This document shows positions 15,671 to 23,646 of a DNA stretch of 51,595 nucleotides, one piece after another. The position numbers and the translations under genes are program-made. Origin of the DNA: Mycolicibacterium hodleri. Lineage in GTDB: Bacteria > Actinomycetota > Actinomycetes > Mycobacteriales > Mycobacteriaceae. The notes under the pieces are model-generated. The model made no database searches. It worked only from the letters and a program-made list of their open reading frames with translations, and was not told where the DNA came from. The stretch lies in the NCBI RefSeq assembly GCF_006439015.1, contig NZ_RCZG01000025.1:1-51595 (forward strand). The letters run 5' to 3'. Each line of letters begins with the position of its first letter. Positions within the stretch are counted from its first letter, which is position 1.

Positions 15671-16162
15671 GTGAGCGCGCCGAAGTCGCAAGGGAGGCAG
15701 GTCATCGAAGCCGCACTGACCAGGTGGACGATCGCCGTCCTCGGCCTGGTGGCGATCGCCACCGCCACGATCTTCCCGTGGTTCTCCGTGCAGGCGGTGG
15801 ACGGCTCGGCGGACATGGCGGGCTGGGGCGCCTGGAGGACCACCGGTGACGTCGACGCCAGCCTGCGCCCATTGCCACTGGGGGTGCTCGTGTACCTCTC
15901 TGCCGGGCTGATGGTCGCCAGCGCGGTGCGCAGGGCGTTCGGCGTCGCCGTCGTAGGCGCCATGGCGACGTTCGCGGCGGCGATCCTGCCGTTCATGATC
16001 ACGCGGACCGTCGACCGCCGGCTGCCGGGGGGCGGCGCGGTCGCGGTCGAGGTGGCAGCCGCCCCGCTGATGCTTCTCGGGATCGGCTTCGCCGCGACGA
16101 TTGTCTGCTGGATCGGCTACGCACGGTGCGTACTTCGCCCGCCGCCGCGGGCGGAAGCATGA
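15671..16162 (+). CDS. Small conserved membrane protein, about four TM segments
   Basis: A 163-residue protein with hydrophobic segments at about 19-37, 73-90, 92-112 and 128-150, and the short PWFSVQAVDGSADMAGWGAW stretch after the first. It resembles mycobacterial Trp/Gly-rich four-TM proteins of unknown role. Start GTG 15671 follows AGCGATA without a clear ribosome site. The GNAT frame begins inside its last 62 bp. I do not recognise a named family; the length and hydrophobic pattern support a real gene. Confidence 0.65.
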   Translation: MSAPKSQGRQVIEAALTRWTIAVLGLVAIATATIFPWFSVQAVDGSADMAGWGAWRTTGDVDASLRPLPLGVLVYLSAGLMVASAVRRAFGVAVVGAMATFAAAILPFMITRTVDRRLPGGGAVAVEVAAAPLMLLGIGFAATIVCWIGYARCVLRPPPRAEA

Positions 16163-16643
16163 CGACGTCACCGACCCCGACGTGCGGGCCTACCTCGGCG
16201 GAGCCCAATCCCGCGCCGCCTTTGCCCGGGATCTCGACGAAGCCGGGGTCCCGGCCGCCACGGATTCTGCGGGGTCCTTCGTCATCGCCGACCGGCACAC
16301 GGACGCGTTCCTCGGCACGGTCTCGCTGACCCGTCGCGGCGTCCACCGCCCCGGCCACCTCCGGCCCTGCGGCGAGGAACTCGAACTGGCCTACACGCTC
16401 AATCGTCCATTCTGGGGTCGTGGGGTGGCCTATCAGGCGGCCAGCGCGGTACTCGGGGCAGCGGCCGTCGAGCTGCCCGACGAGCCGGTCATCATCGTCA
16501 CGCAGAGCGCCAACGCCCGATCGCTGAACCTCGCGCGTCGGCTCGGCTTCGAGCCAGTCATGACATTCGAGGAGTTCGACGCACAGCAGACGCTGGCCGT
16601 CGCCAGCCTCCACGGCTTCCGGCCGCAATGGGCGACTCGATAA
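16101..16643 (+). CDS. GNAT-family N-acetyltransferase (start uncertain)
   Basis: Up to 180 residues. The core GNAT pattern is visible: TDPDVRAYLGG after the first helix, FVIADRHTDAFLGTVSLTRR for beta strands, LELAYTLNRPFWGRGVAYQAA (acetyl-CoA loop, with GRGVA as the Q/RxxGxG/A motif) and SANARSLNLARRLGFEPV at the end. The N-terminus lacks the usual LRPW-type first strand and is Arg-rich because it overlaps the upstream gene. ATG 16101 would give a 62-bp overlap, and GTG 16182 is the next in-frame candidate. The acceptor, often ribosomal protein or antibiotic amines in this group, is unknown. Confidence 0.75.
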   Translation: MSAGSATHGAYFARRRGRKHDDVTDPDVRAYLGGAQSRAAFARDLDEAGVPAATDSAGSFVIADRHTDAFLGTVSLTRRGVHRPGHLRPCGEELELAYTLNRPFWGRGVAYQAASAVLGAAAVELPDEPVIIVTQSANARSLNLARRLGFEPVMTFEEFDAQQTLAVASLHGFRPQWATR

Positions 16644-16689
16644 CCCCGGGTCGCTTCGCTCCTGCCCGTCGTTTCTAAGCTCATCGACC

Positions 16690-17565
16690 GTGAGCAACAA
16701 TCCGCTGCGCCGACTCGCCGACTCGTTGTTCCTGGCCGGTATGCGCCCGCCGCTGACCGCACAACTGCTGCAGCCCAGACATGACGTCGACCCGGCAGGC
16801 AAGCGGATCCTGATCACCGGAGCCTCGTCGGGCATCGGCGAAGCGGGGGCGCTGAAGCTGGCCGGCTTGGGTGCGCGGGTCATCGTGGTGGCGCGCAGGC
16901 AGGAGCTGCTGGACTCCGTCGTGGAGCGAGCAACCGCGGCGGGCGGTGACGCGACGGCGATGGCGTGCGACCTGTCCGACCTCGACGCTGTCGACGCGCT
17001 GGTCGCCGACGTCGACGAGCGATTCGGCGGGGTCGACGTCCTGATCAACAACGCGGGAAGATCGATCCGGCGGCCGCTGGCCGAATCGCTGGAGCGCTGG
17101 CATGACGTCGAGCGGACGATGCAGTTGAACAACTACTCACCGCTGCGACTGATCCGCGGATTCGCACCGGGTATGCGGGCGCGGCGGGACGGACACATCG
17201 TGAACGTCTCGACGTGGGGCGTGCTGAGTGAGTCGTCGCCGCTCTTCGCCGTCTACAACGCCTCGAAGGCGGCGCTTACCGCCGTCAGCCGCGTCGTCGA
17301 GACCGAGTGGGCCCAGGACGGAGTGCATTCGACGACGCTGTTCTACCCGCTGGTCAAGACGCCCATGATCGCGCCGACGAGGGCATACGACGGTCTGCCC
17401 GGACTGTCCGCCGACGAGGCGGCGGACTGGATGGTGACCGCCGTGCGACGCCGACCCGTGCGCGTCGCCCCGCGGATGGCCGTCACCGCGCATGCGGTCA
17501 ACAGCTTCGCGCCCGCCGCCGTGGACGCCGTCATGAAGCGTCAGCGCGTTCAGCCGTCGAGCTAG
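16690..17565 (+). CDS. Short-chain dehydrogenase/reductase (Rv0547c-like)
   Basis: A 291-residue classical SDR. The cofactor motif TGASSGIGEAG is near residues 43-53, with the NNAG motif in VLINNAGRS and the catalytic Ser and Tyr-x3-Lys in VNVSTWG and YNASKAAL. VVARRQE after the second strand suggests NADP preference. An ~35-residue N-terminal extension (LADSLFLAGMRPPL...) and a C-terminal helix may contact membrane. The family reduces or oxidises ketone/alcohol groups, often on lipids. Start GTG 16690. In M. tuberculosis the homologue lies beside menB, as here within 3.3 kb. Confidence 0.92.
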   Translation: MSNNPLRRLADSLFLAGMRPPLTAQLLQPRHDVDPAGKRILITGASSGIGEAGALKLAGLGARVIVVARRQELLDSVVERATAAGGDATAMACDLSDLDAVDALVADVDERFGGVDVLINNAGRSIRRPLAESLERWHDVERTMQLNNYSPLRLIRGFAPGMRARRDGHIVNVSTWGVLSESSPLFAVYNASKAALTAVSRVVETEWAQDGVHSTTLFYPLVKTPMIAPTRAYDGLPGLSADEAADWMVTAVRRRPVRVAPRMAVTAHAVNSFAPAAVDAVMKRQRVQPSS

Positions 17566-17606
17566 CACTCCGCTGTTTCGGCGGGGCCTGTGTTAGAACC
17601 GACGGT

Positions 17607-17993
17607 ATGGAGATTCTGGCCAGTCGGGTCCTGTTCCGGCCGGCGAACTACCAACGCTCGCTGACGTTCTACCGCGACGCCATCGGTCTCGCCGTCGCCC
17701 GTGAGTACGGAGCGGGCACGGTGTTCTACGCCGGTCAGTCCCTCATCGAGCTGGCGGGCCACGGCGGCGGCCCGCCATCGGCGCCACCGTTTCCCGGCGC
17801 GCTGTGGCTGCAGGTGCGCGACGTCTACGCCACCCAGGCCGAGCTGGCGGGTCGCGACGTCGCGATCACGCGGGCAGCCACTCAAGAACCGTGGGGCCTG
17901 CACGAAATGCACGTGACAGACCCAGACGGCGTAGACCTTATTTTCGTGCAGATACCCGACACGCATCCGCTGCGGCGAGACTCTCGAACGTGA
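17607..17993 (+). CDS. Glyoxalase/bleomycin-resistance (VOC) family protein, Rv0546c-like
   Basis: A 128-residue single vicinal-oxygen-chelate domain. Its betaalphabeta-betabeta pattern is visible in RVLFRPANYQRSLTFYRDAIGLA, FYAGQSLIELAGH, ALWLQVRDVYATQAELAGR and MHVTDPDGVDLIFVQIP. The metal-ligand positions (Glu in SLIELA and near the C-terminal ELxDP-like site) are plausible. The substrate is unknown; lyase and dioxygenase activities both occur in this fold. It follows the SDR gene by 41 bp in the same direction, and the M. tuberculosis homologues are also neighbours. A strong hairpin starts right after the stop. Confidence 0.88.
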   Translation: MEILASRVLFRPANYQRSLTFYRDAIGLAVAREYGAGTVFYAGQSLIELAGHGGGPPSAPPFPGALWLQVRDVYATQAELAGRDVAITRAATQEPWGLHEMHVTDPDGVDLIFVQIPDTHPLRRDSRT

Positions 17994-18026
17994 ACATCCC
18001 CCCGGCCCACTGGGCCGAGGGGATGT
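17994..18026. terminator. Bidirectional hairpin terminator between glyoxalase and DUF3349 genes
   Basis: Outer arms ACATCCCC (17994-18001) and GGGGATGT (18019-18026) plus inner arms CGGCCCA and TGGGCCG form a 33-nt hairpin with one C/A mismatch and a 1-nt loop core. It lies between convergent stops at 17993 and 18042. Confidence 0.8.
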
Positions 18027-18041
18027 GTCGGTGCAACGTCT

Positions 18042-18347
18042 TCAGCCGGCGGGCTGCGCCAGCGGCCAGCCCACGGAGGCCAGCCGCGAGGCCACCTGGT
18101 GGATCTCCTCGGGGTTCGGCTCCTTGTCGATGACGCTCTGAACCGCGGTGCGAATCTCGTCCTCGGTGACCGTCTCGCCGTCGTTCGACTTCAGGATCGA
18201 CTGCGCGACCTTGATGACCTCATCCTCGGTGAGAGAACGCTTCAGCAGGGCCAGCACCGGGAAGTGGTCCTTGGGCGGCACGCCCTCCGGATAGCCGGCG
18301 TTCAGCCAGTCGACGACGTTCTCGAACATGCTCTTGTTCTCGGTCAT
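18042..18347 (-). CDS. DUF3349 family protein (Rv0543c-like)
   Basis: A 101-residue all-helical small protein with the family markers VVDWLNAGYPEGVPPKDHFPVLALLKRSLTEDEV and a C-terminal ASRLASVGWPLA. M. tuberculosis Rv0543c is of the same family and size, and likewise follows the pitA and Rv0544c genes. No biochemical function is established. It starts 7 bp after the stop of the small membrane protein, consistent with one pitA transcript. A paralogue is encoded on the other side of pitA at 20160. Confidence 0.92.
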   Translation of the reverse strand: MTENKSMFENVVDWLNAGYPEGVPPKDHFPVLALLKRSLTEDEVIKVAQSILKSNDGETVTEDEIRTAVQSVIDKEPNPEEIHQVASRLASVGWPLAQPAG

Positions 18348-18354
18348 GTGTGTC

Positions 18355-18636
18355 CTAGCTCGGAATGAAGGGGACGGGATTGAATCCGAAGTGGTGCATG
18401 ATCGTGGCCTTGGTGATCCAGAGGATCGCGATCACGATCACCGCGGCGACGATGGTGAACAGCGCCAAGCCGGCGAACTTCAGCGCCGGGTTCGGCGCGG
18501 TGGTGGTGCCGTCGGCCTCGGCTCCGCCCGAACCCTTCGAGAACGCCACCAGTCCGACCGCGAAGACCGCGGGCAGACCGGCACCGAGGACGAGTCCGAC
18601 GGCGAGGACCTTGAGAATCGCTTCCAGGTAAGTCAT
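18355..18636 (-). CDS. Two-TM conserved membrane protein (Rv0544c-like)
   Basis: A 93-residue protein with hydrophobic segments at about residues 5-32 and 53-75, a Gly/Thr-rich loop between them (SKGSGGAEADGTTTAPNP) and a short C-terminal MHHFGFNPVPFIPS tail. It matches the small membrane gene that follows pitA in M. tuberculosis. Conserved placement suggests it assists phosphate uptake, but that is inference. The spacing is 25 bp after pitA and 7 bp before the DUF3349 gene. Confidence 0.88.
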   Translation of the reverse strand: MTYLEAILKVLAVGLVLGAGLPAVFAVGLVAFSKGSGGAEADGTTTAPNPALKFAGLALFTIVAAVIVIAILWITKATIMHHFGFNPVPFIPS

Positions 18637-18661
18637 GTCAGTTCCCTAACTCGTTGCGGTA

Positions 18662-19906
18662 TCAGACCGACGCCGTCGGCCGGTCGGACTTCGCCTTGCG
18701 CTCATCGACGGGGACCACCGAGTTGGTGGCGTCGTCCCAGTCGGCGTTGACGTTCTTCGAGTCGACCTTCTGCTGCTGAGCACGCCAGTACATGAAGCCG
18801 GACAGTCCGACCAGGATGACGAAGATGAGGCCGTCGCCGGCCAGATCCGACCCGGACATCGACTTGACGACATTCGACAGCCAGAACGAGAGCGCACCGA
18901 CGAGCGCCGCGCACGGCAGGGTGATCAGCCAGGCGGCCGCCATCCGGCCTGCGACTGCCCACCGCACCTGCGCGCCGGGCTTGCCGACACCGCTACCGAG
19001 GATGGACCCAGTGGCGACGTGAGTCGTCGACAACGCCATGCCCGCGGCGCTGGAGCTCAAGATGATCGCTGCCGACGACGCCTCAGCGGCCAGGCCCTGC
19101 GGCGACTCGATCTCGACGAGACCCTTCCCAAGGGTGCGGATGACTCGCCAGCCACCGATGTAGGTCCCCAGCCCGATGGCCAGCGCGCAGGACGCGATGA
19201 CCCAGAACGGCAGACCGTCTTCCTTGACGTTGCCGGTCAGATGACCGGTGGTGATCAGAGCCAGCGCGATGACGCCCATGGTCTTCTGCGCGTCGTTGGT
19301 GCCGTGCGACAGAGCGACCAGCGAGGCGGTCGCGATCTGGCCCCAGCGGAACCCGTCCTCGCGACGCTTCTTCACGACGTTGCGGGTGAGGCGGTAGACC
19401 AACCAGGTGCCGCATGCGGCGACGAGGCCCGCGATGAACGGCGCGGCGAGCGCGGGCAGGATCACCTTGCCGAAGACGCCGCTCCAGTTGACGCCGGCCA
19501 TTCCCAGTGCCGCGAGGCCCGCGCCGATGAGGCCGCCGAACAGCGCGTGCGACGAGCTCGACGGGATGCCGAAGAGCCAGGTCAGCAGATTCCAGAGGAT
19601 GCCACCGACGAGTCCCGAGAAGATGATGGTGAGGCCGGTCGAGGGGTCGATGCCCGAAACCAGCGAACCGGTCTTGCCGTCCTGGATCTTGAGGACCGAG
19701 GTGGTGACCGTGACGGCGACCTCGACGGAGAGGAAGGCGCCGACGAGGTTGAGCAGACCAGCCAGGATGACGGCGGTCTTCGGCTTCAACGCGTTGGTGG
19801 CGATCGATGTCGCCATCGCGTTTCCGGTGTCGTGGAAGCCATTCGTGAAGTCGAATGCCAGCGCGGTGGCAATCAACAACACCAGGATGATCATGGTTGT
19901 GTCCAT
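18662..19906 (-). CDS. pitA: Low-affinity inorganic phosphate transporter PitA
   Basis: A 414-residue polytopic protein of the PiT (PHO4) family. It shows the duplicated signature: DFTNGFHDTGNAMATSIATNAL near residue 20 and VALSHGTNDAQKTMGVIALAL in the second half, with GIPSSSSHALFGGLIGAG and ALSTTHVATGSILGSGVG at the pore repeats. It carries metal-phosphate in symport with protons. The C-terminal ~35 residues are polar and cytoplasmic. A pair of 11-bp-spaced GTTCACC repeats 94 bp upstream suggests control by a PhoB/RegX3-type regulator. It heads a cluster with the two small genes downstream. Confidence 0.95.
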   Translation of the reverse strand: MDTTMIILVLLIATALAFDFTNGFHDTGNAMATSIATNALKPKTAVILAGLLNLVGAFLSVEVAVTVTTSVLKIQDGKTGSLVSGIDPSTGLTIIFSGLVGGILWNLLTWLFGIPSSSSHALFGGLIGAGLAALGMAGVNWSGVFGKVILPALAAPFIAGLVAACGTWLVYRLTRNVVKKRREDGFRWGQIATASLVALSHGTNDAQKTMGVIALALITTGHLTGNVKEDGLPFWVIASCALAIGLGTYIGGWRVIRTLGKGLVEIESPQGLAAEASSAAIILSSSAAGMALSTTHVATGSILGSGVGKPGAQVRWAVAGRMAAAWLITLPCAALVGALSFWLSNVVKSMSGSDLAGDGLIFVILVGLSGFMYWRAQQQKVDSKNVNADWDDATNSVVPVDERKAKSDRPTASV

Positions 19907-19999
19907 GGCGAAATTGTGGGGCTTCTCAGGTCGTTTTGACTAGCCGGCAGAGCCCTTCGTCGAGCGGCTCACCTGCTGCTTTACCGATCCGTGAGAGCT

Positions 20000-20017
20000 G
20001 TTCACCGAGTGTTCACC
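20000..20017 (+). promoter_or_regulatory. PHO-box-like direct repeat (RegX3/PhoP type)
   Basis: GTTCACC occurs at 20000-20006 and 20011-20017, an 11-bp period with 4-nt spacer, the layout of actinobacterial PHO boxes bound by PhoP/RegX3 response regulators. It lies between pitA (start 19906) and the divergent DUF3349 gene (start 20160). The repeat is seen; regulator binding is inferred. The rest of the 253-bp gap shows no gene. Confidence 0.65.
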
Positions 20018-20159
20018 CGCCGGGCGGGGCTCGTTCGTCTGCGACGCCGAAGAATCCCCTCCGATGCGAGCCGGAAGAGCACCAGTCCGGACTCGCCACT
20101 AGCATCAATCCATCGCCGCGGTCGCGACCCCGCCGCGGCATCCAACGGGAGTCGACTTC

Positions 20160-20486
20160 GTGAACGCATTTCTCGCAAAGATCGTGGCCTGGATCACCGC
20201 CGGGTATCCCGAGGGTGTCCCAGGCCCCGACCGGGTGCCCTTGATGTCGCTATTGAATCGTCGTCTGTCCCACGACGAGGTCAAGGCGGTGGCACAGGCC
20301 CTGATGGACCGCGGCGAGTTCGATCACATCGACATCGGCGTGCTCATCACCCAGATGACCGACGAGCTTCCGCGGGACGAGGACATCGAGCGCGTCCGAG
20401 AACGCTTGGCCGCGAAGGGATGGCCGCTCGACGACCGGCGCGAGGGCGACGTGTCGGCCACGGACGACGGCGAGGAGTCCGCATAG
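20160..20486 (+). CDS. Second DUF3349 family protein
   Basis: A 108-residue protein with the same markers as the gene at 18042 (IVAWITAGYPEGVPGPDRVPLMSLLNRRLSHDEV and ERLAAKGWPLD), but with an acidic C-terminal tail (DVSATDDGEESA). Start GTG 20160. The two paralogues flank pitA on both sides, with a PHO-box-like repeat 143 bp upstream of this one. This hints at a shared phosphate response, as an inference. menE follows on the same strand, its first plausible codon 5 bp after the stop. Confidence 0.9.
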   Translation: MNAFLAKIVAWITAGYPEGVPGPDRVPLMSLLNRRLSHDEVKAVAQALMDRGEFDHIDIGVLITQMTDELPRDEDIERVRERLAAKGWPLDDRREGDVSATDDGEESA

Positions 20487-20491
20487 CCCCC

Positions 20492-21631
20492 CTGCGCGCG
20501 GTCGTCATCCCGCCGATCCCCTCGACCGAGCCCCTTCTCGCGCTACTCGAGGGGGTTCTCGACGGTCGTGAATCGGCGATCCTGCCGGTGCCATCCGACG
20601 TCCGGTCGGCCGAGTTGCTGACGTCGTCCCTCGGGATCGGAGAGGACATCGACGACGACGTCGCGGTCGTGGTGTCGACCTCGGGCACGACGGGAGTTCC
20701 CAAGGGCGCCATGCTCACCGCTCGCGCGTTGATCGCCAGCGCGTCGGCGACCCACGACAGGCTGAGCGGTCCAGGTACGTGGCTACTGGCACTGTCGGCC
20801 CACCACGTCGCCGGGCTGCAGGTGCTGGTGCGCAGCATCCTGGCGGGCACCGTGCCCGTTGCAGTCAACCCCAGCTTCGAGCTCGACGAACTACCCGCCG
20901 CGATAGCGGAATTGGGCTCAGGACCGCGGTACGCCTCCCTGGTGGCGGTCCAGCTGGCCAAGGCGCTCGGCGACCCTGCTGCCACGGCCGCCCTCGCCGA
21001 ACTCGACGCTGTGATGATCGGCGGCGGACCGCTGCCCGCCACGATCGGCGAAGCAGCGTCGGCCGCAGGCATTCGGGTGGTGCGCACATACGGGATGAGC
21101 GAGACGGCCGGTGGCTGCGTCTATGACGGGGTCCCGCTGGACGGCGTGAAGGTGCGACTCGACGACGGCCGCGTGGTACTCGGCGGCGAGACGCTGGCCA
21201 AGGGCTACCGCAACCCGACCGTTCCGGATCCGTTTTCGGAGTCAGGCTGGTTCCGCACCGATGACGTTGGAGCCGTTGATGATTCAGGAGTACTGCGTAT
21301 CCTAGGACGCATCGACGACGCCATCGGCACAGGCGGACTGACGGTGCTGCCTCAAGTAGTCGAGGCAGCGCTGGCGACACATCCCGCCATCGCCGACTGC
21401 GCCGTGTTCGGTGTGACCGACGGACGGCTGGGCCAGCGGGTCACCGCGGCAGTCGTCCTCACCGCGGGCGCCGAGGCCCCAACGGTGGCCGACCTGCGCA
21501 CCCACGTCGCACGAACCCTGGACTCCACGGCGGCCCCGCGGGAGGTGCACGTCGTCACCGAACTTCCCCGCCGCGGCATCGGCAAGCTCGACCGAAAAGA
21601 GCTCGCCGACCGGTTCGACACCGGCGCATGA
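20492..21631 (+). CDS. menE: O-succinylbenzoate-CoA ligase MenE
   Basis: About 379 residues, short for an ANL ligase as is usual for mycobacterial MenE, which lacks much of the N-terminal subdomain. The enzyme activates O-succinylbenzoate with ATP and CoA for MenB. Motifs: VSTSGTTGVPKGAML, YGMSETAGGCVYDG, GWFRTDDVGAVDDSG, GRIDDAIGTGGLTVLP and the C-terminal Lys in RRGIGKLDRKEL. The start is unclear: homology begins around LRAVVIPPIPSTEPLL, where the only codon is CTG 20492 (GAGGAG 14 nt before). The nearest ATG, at 20420, overlaps the DUF3349 gene by 67 bp. Confidence 0.92.
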   Translation: MRAVVIPPIPSTEPLLALLEGVLDGRESAILPVPSDVRSAELLTSSLGIGEDIDDDVAVVVSTSGTTGVPKGAMLTARALIASASATHDRLSGPGTWLLALSAHHVAGLQVLVRSILAGTVPVAVNPSFELDELPAAIAELGSGPRYASLVAVQLAKALGDPAATAALAELDAVMIGGGPLPATIGEAASAAGIRVVRTYGMSETAGGCVYDGVPLDGVKVRLDDGRVVLGGETLAKGYRNPTVPDPFSESGWFRTDDVGAVDDSGVLRILGRIDDAIGTGGLTVLPQVVEAALATHPAIADCAVFGVTDGRLGQRVTAAVVLTAGAEAPTVADLRTHVARTLDSTAAPREVHVVTELPRRGIGKLDRKELADRFDTGA

Positions 21632-21638
21632 TGTCGAC

Positions 21639-22253
21639 ATGTCTCGTGTAGTCACCACCGTCGAGGACCTTCGCGCGATCATCGGCCATCCGCTACCGCC
21701 CGCCGCCAACAAGGTCAAGGACCGCCTGTCGCAGGCGCAGCGGGACTGGCTCGCGCAGTCACCGCTCGGATTCATCGCCACGACGGACGCCGACGGTCGC
21801 GTGGACGTCTCCCCCAAGGGCGACCCGCCGGGCTTCGTCCACGTCATCGACGACACCACGATCACGATCCCCGAGCGGCCGGGCAACAGGCGCGTGGACG
21901 GCTACCGCAACGTGCTGCAGCGGCCGCGGGTCGGCACCGTCTTCCTAATTCCCGGCCGCGGAGACACGCTGCGCATCAACGGGACTGCCCGCATCATGGC
22001 CGACGCACCGTACTTCGACGCGATGTCCGTCGGCGGCAAGCGACCGATCCTCGCCTTGGAGATCGACGTCGACGAGGTGTTCTTCCACTGCGCGAAGGCG
22101 TTCCTGAGATCAGATGCGTGGAAGCCGGAGACGTGGAATCCCACGGCGGTGCCCAGCATCGCGCAACTTGCCAAGGCCATGAAGCCAGACATGAGCGACG
22201 AACAACTCGACCAGTACTACGCCGAGGACACCATGCGAAAGATCCTCTATTAG
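21639..22253 (+). CDS. Pyridoxamine-phosphate-oxidase-like FMN-binding protein (MSMEG_1024/DR2398 type)
   Basis: A 204-residue split-barrel flavoprotein. It begins VTTVEDLRAIIGHPLPPAANKV, then LAQSPLGFIATTDADGRVDVSPKGDPPGFVHV and ERPGNRRVDGYRNVLQRPRVGTVFLIPGRGDTLRINGTA, the FMN and phosphate-binding core of this subgroup. A C-terminal helical cap holds MKPDMSDEQLDQYYAEDTMRK. The subgroup is annotated as a putative oxidoreductase; no substrate is known. ATG 21639 is 7 bp after the menE stop, so the two genes are probably co-transcribed. Confidence 0.9.
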   Translation: MSRVVTTVEDLRAIIGHPLPPAANKVKDRLSQAQRDWLAQSPLGFIATTDADGRVDVSPKGDPPGFVHVIDDTTITIPERPGNRRVDGYRNVLQRPRVGTVFLIPGRGDTLRINGTARIMADAPYFDAMSVGGKRPILALEIDVDEVFFHCAKAFLRSDAWKPETWNPTAVPSIAQLAKAMKPDMSDEQLDQYYAEDTMRKILY

Positions 22254-22271
22254 AAACTCGTGAGACTGCGG

Positions 22272-22296
22272 GGTTTGGAATTTACGGATCGGGTAA
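22272..22296 (+). promoter_or_regulatory. Possible SigF-type promoter for the small membrane protein gene
   Basis: GGTTT (22272-22276) and GGGTAA (22291-22296), separated by 14 nt, resemble the mycobacterial SigF pattern GTTT-N15-17-GGGTAT with a slightly short spacer. The surrounding 22255-22340 stretch is clearly AT-richer than the neighbouring coding DNA. The tiny gene at 22342 starts about 45 bp downstream. Confidence 0.45.
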
Positions 22297-22341
22297 TTCC
22301 CTCTGCGGCAGTTTCACCCGCTTCTAAAGATCGGATTGAGC

Positions 22342-22497
22342 ATGATCGTCCTCGGAATAATTCTTCTCGTGGTCGGCTACCTTTTGCCGCTACCTCTGCT
22401 AATCACCATCGGTTGGATTCTCCTGGCAATCGGGATCATCCTCTTCATCCTCGGCGCAGTCGGACGCCCAGTCGGTGGCCGAAAAGTCTGGTTCTAG
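22342..22497 (+). CDS. 51-residue two-helix membrane protein (DUF6131-like)
   Basis: A short frame from ATG 22342 to TAG 22495-22497 encodes MIVLGIILLVVGYLLPLPLL then a second hydrophobic helix (ITIGWILLAIGIILFILGAV) and the polar tail GRPVGGRKVWF. This matches the small mycobacterial hydrophobic proteins annotated DUF6131, which I recall having a Gly/Arg tail ending in Trp-Phe or Trp-Tyr. The reading is supported by strongly hydrophobic, non-random composition and by a SigF-like promoter upstream. It ends 15 bp before the AI-2E-type gene. It may have a stress-related envelope role, by inference only. Confidence 0.8.
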   Translation: MIVLGIILLVVGYLLPLPLLITIGWILLAIGIILFILGAVGRPVGGRKVWF

Positions 22498-22512
22498 CGC
22501 ACTAGCGCCGTC

Positions 22513-23646
22513 GTGCCCCCCGCTGCGGAACGCGCTGACCAGTGGGTCAGCCCTCTGGTACGCGCGTCCGCGGCGTGGGCGTGGCGGCTTCTCATTCTCG
22601 CCGCCGCCGCCTATGTGCTGTTCCAGGTCTTCGTCCTGTTCGGCCTGGTGATCGTCCCCGTTGCACTTGCGCTCATCATCACCGCCCTCCTTCTTCCGGC
22701 CGTCGACTACCTCGACCGACTAGGTGCCGCTCGCGGAGGCGCGGTCGCCTTCGTCTTGGTGCTCAGCCTGGCCGTCTTCGGCGGCCTTCTGGCGTTCGTC
22801 GTCAATCAGTTCATCGAGGGAGCACCGCTCCTGGTCGAACAGGTGACCCGCAGCATCGAGGGCACCCGCGACTGGCTGATCAACGGGCCAACCCGGCTCA
22901 GTGCCGACCAGATCAATCGGGCGGTCGATTCGTTCACAGAAGCCCTACGAACCCATCAGACTCAGCTCACCAGCGGAGCGCTATCCACCGCAGGCACCAT
23001 CGTCGAGATCCTCAGCGGCTCCTTCCTCGTGCTGTTCACCGTCATCTTCTTCCTCCTCGGCGGACGTAGCATCTGGCAGTTCGTCACGCGGCTGATCCCC
23101 GGCGACCAGCGGGCGCGCGTCCGTGAAGCGGGGTCCGCCGGATTCCACTCGCTGGCCGGCTATGCGCGTGCCACCTCGCTCGTCGCCCTCGTCGACGCGG
23201 TCGCCATCGGTAGCGGGATCGCCATCATGGGAATTCCGCTGGCGTTGCCACTGGCCTCGCTGATCTTCCTCGGTGCGTTCATTCCCGTCGTCGGCGCCTT
23301 GATCACCGGTTTCCTCGCCGTCATCGTGGCGCTGCTGGCCAAGGGAATCATCTACGCCCTCATCACACTCGGCCTGATCGTGGCCGTCATGCAACTCGAG
23401 GCGCACGTGCTGCAGCCGTTGGTGATGGGGCGTGCCGTCTCCATCCATCCACTCGCGGTGGTGCTCGGCCTCACGGCGGGCGGGGTGCTCGCAGGCGTCA
23501 TCGGGGCGCTGCTCGCAGTACCTGCCATCGCCTTCTTCAACAGCTTCGTACGGGTGCTGACCGCTGAAGACCCAAGCGCCCAAGTCGAAGCGCTCAACGC
23601 CGAGGATGGCCCCCTGGTCGACGCCGAGTTCGACGGCGGATCCTGA
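22513..23646 (+). CDS. AI-2E family (PerM/YdiK-type) membrane protein
   Basis: A 377-residue protein with an N-terminal cluster of hydrophobic segments (about 20-95), a soluble middle region with LVEQVTRSIEGTRDWLINGP, and a C-terminal block of four to five TM segments containing LIFLGAFIPVVGALITGFLA and LQPLVMGRAVSIHPLAVVLGL, the family signature. Members include antiporters and proposed autoinducer exporters; the true cargo here is unknown. Start GTG 22513. A short acidic tail ends the protein. A 241-bp gap without convincing genes follows. Confidence 0.92.
   Translation: MPPAAERADQWVSPLVRASAAWAWRLLILAAAAYVLFQVFVLFGLVIVPVALALIITALLLPAVDYLDRLGAARGGAVAFVLVLSLAVFGGLLAFVVNQFIEGAPLLVEQVTRSIEGTRDWLINGPTRLSADQINRAVDSFTEALRTHQTQLTSGALSTAGTIVEILSGSFLVLFTVIFFLLGGRSIWQFVTRLIPGDQRARVREAGSAGFHSLAGYARATSLVALVDAVAIGSGIAIMGIPLALPLASLIFLGAFIPVVGALITGFLAVIVALLAKGIIYALITLGLIVAVMQLEAHVLQPLVMGRAVSIHPLAVVLGLTAGGVLAGVIGALLAVPAIAFFNSFVRVLTAEDPSAQVEALNAEDGPLVDAEFDGGS

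Noticed and set aside
19991..20419. Upstream part of the menE frame
   Set aside because: Arg/Gly/Pro-rich translation overlapping the real DUF3349 gene; no ANL homology before about 20492.
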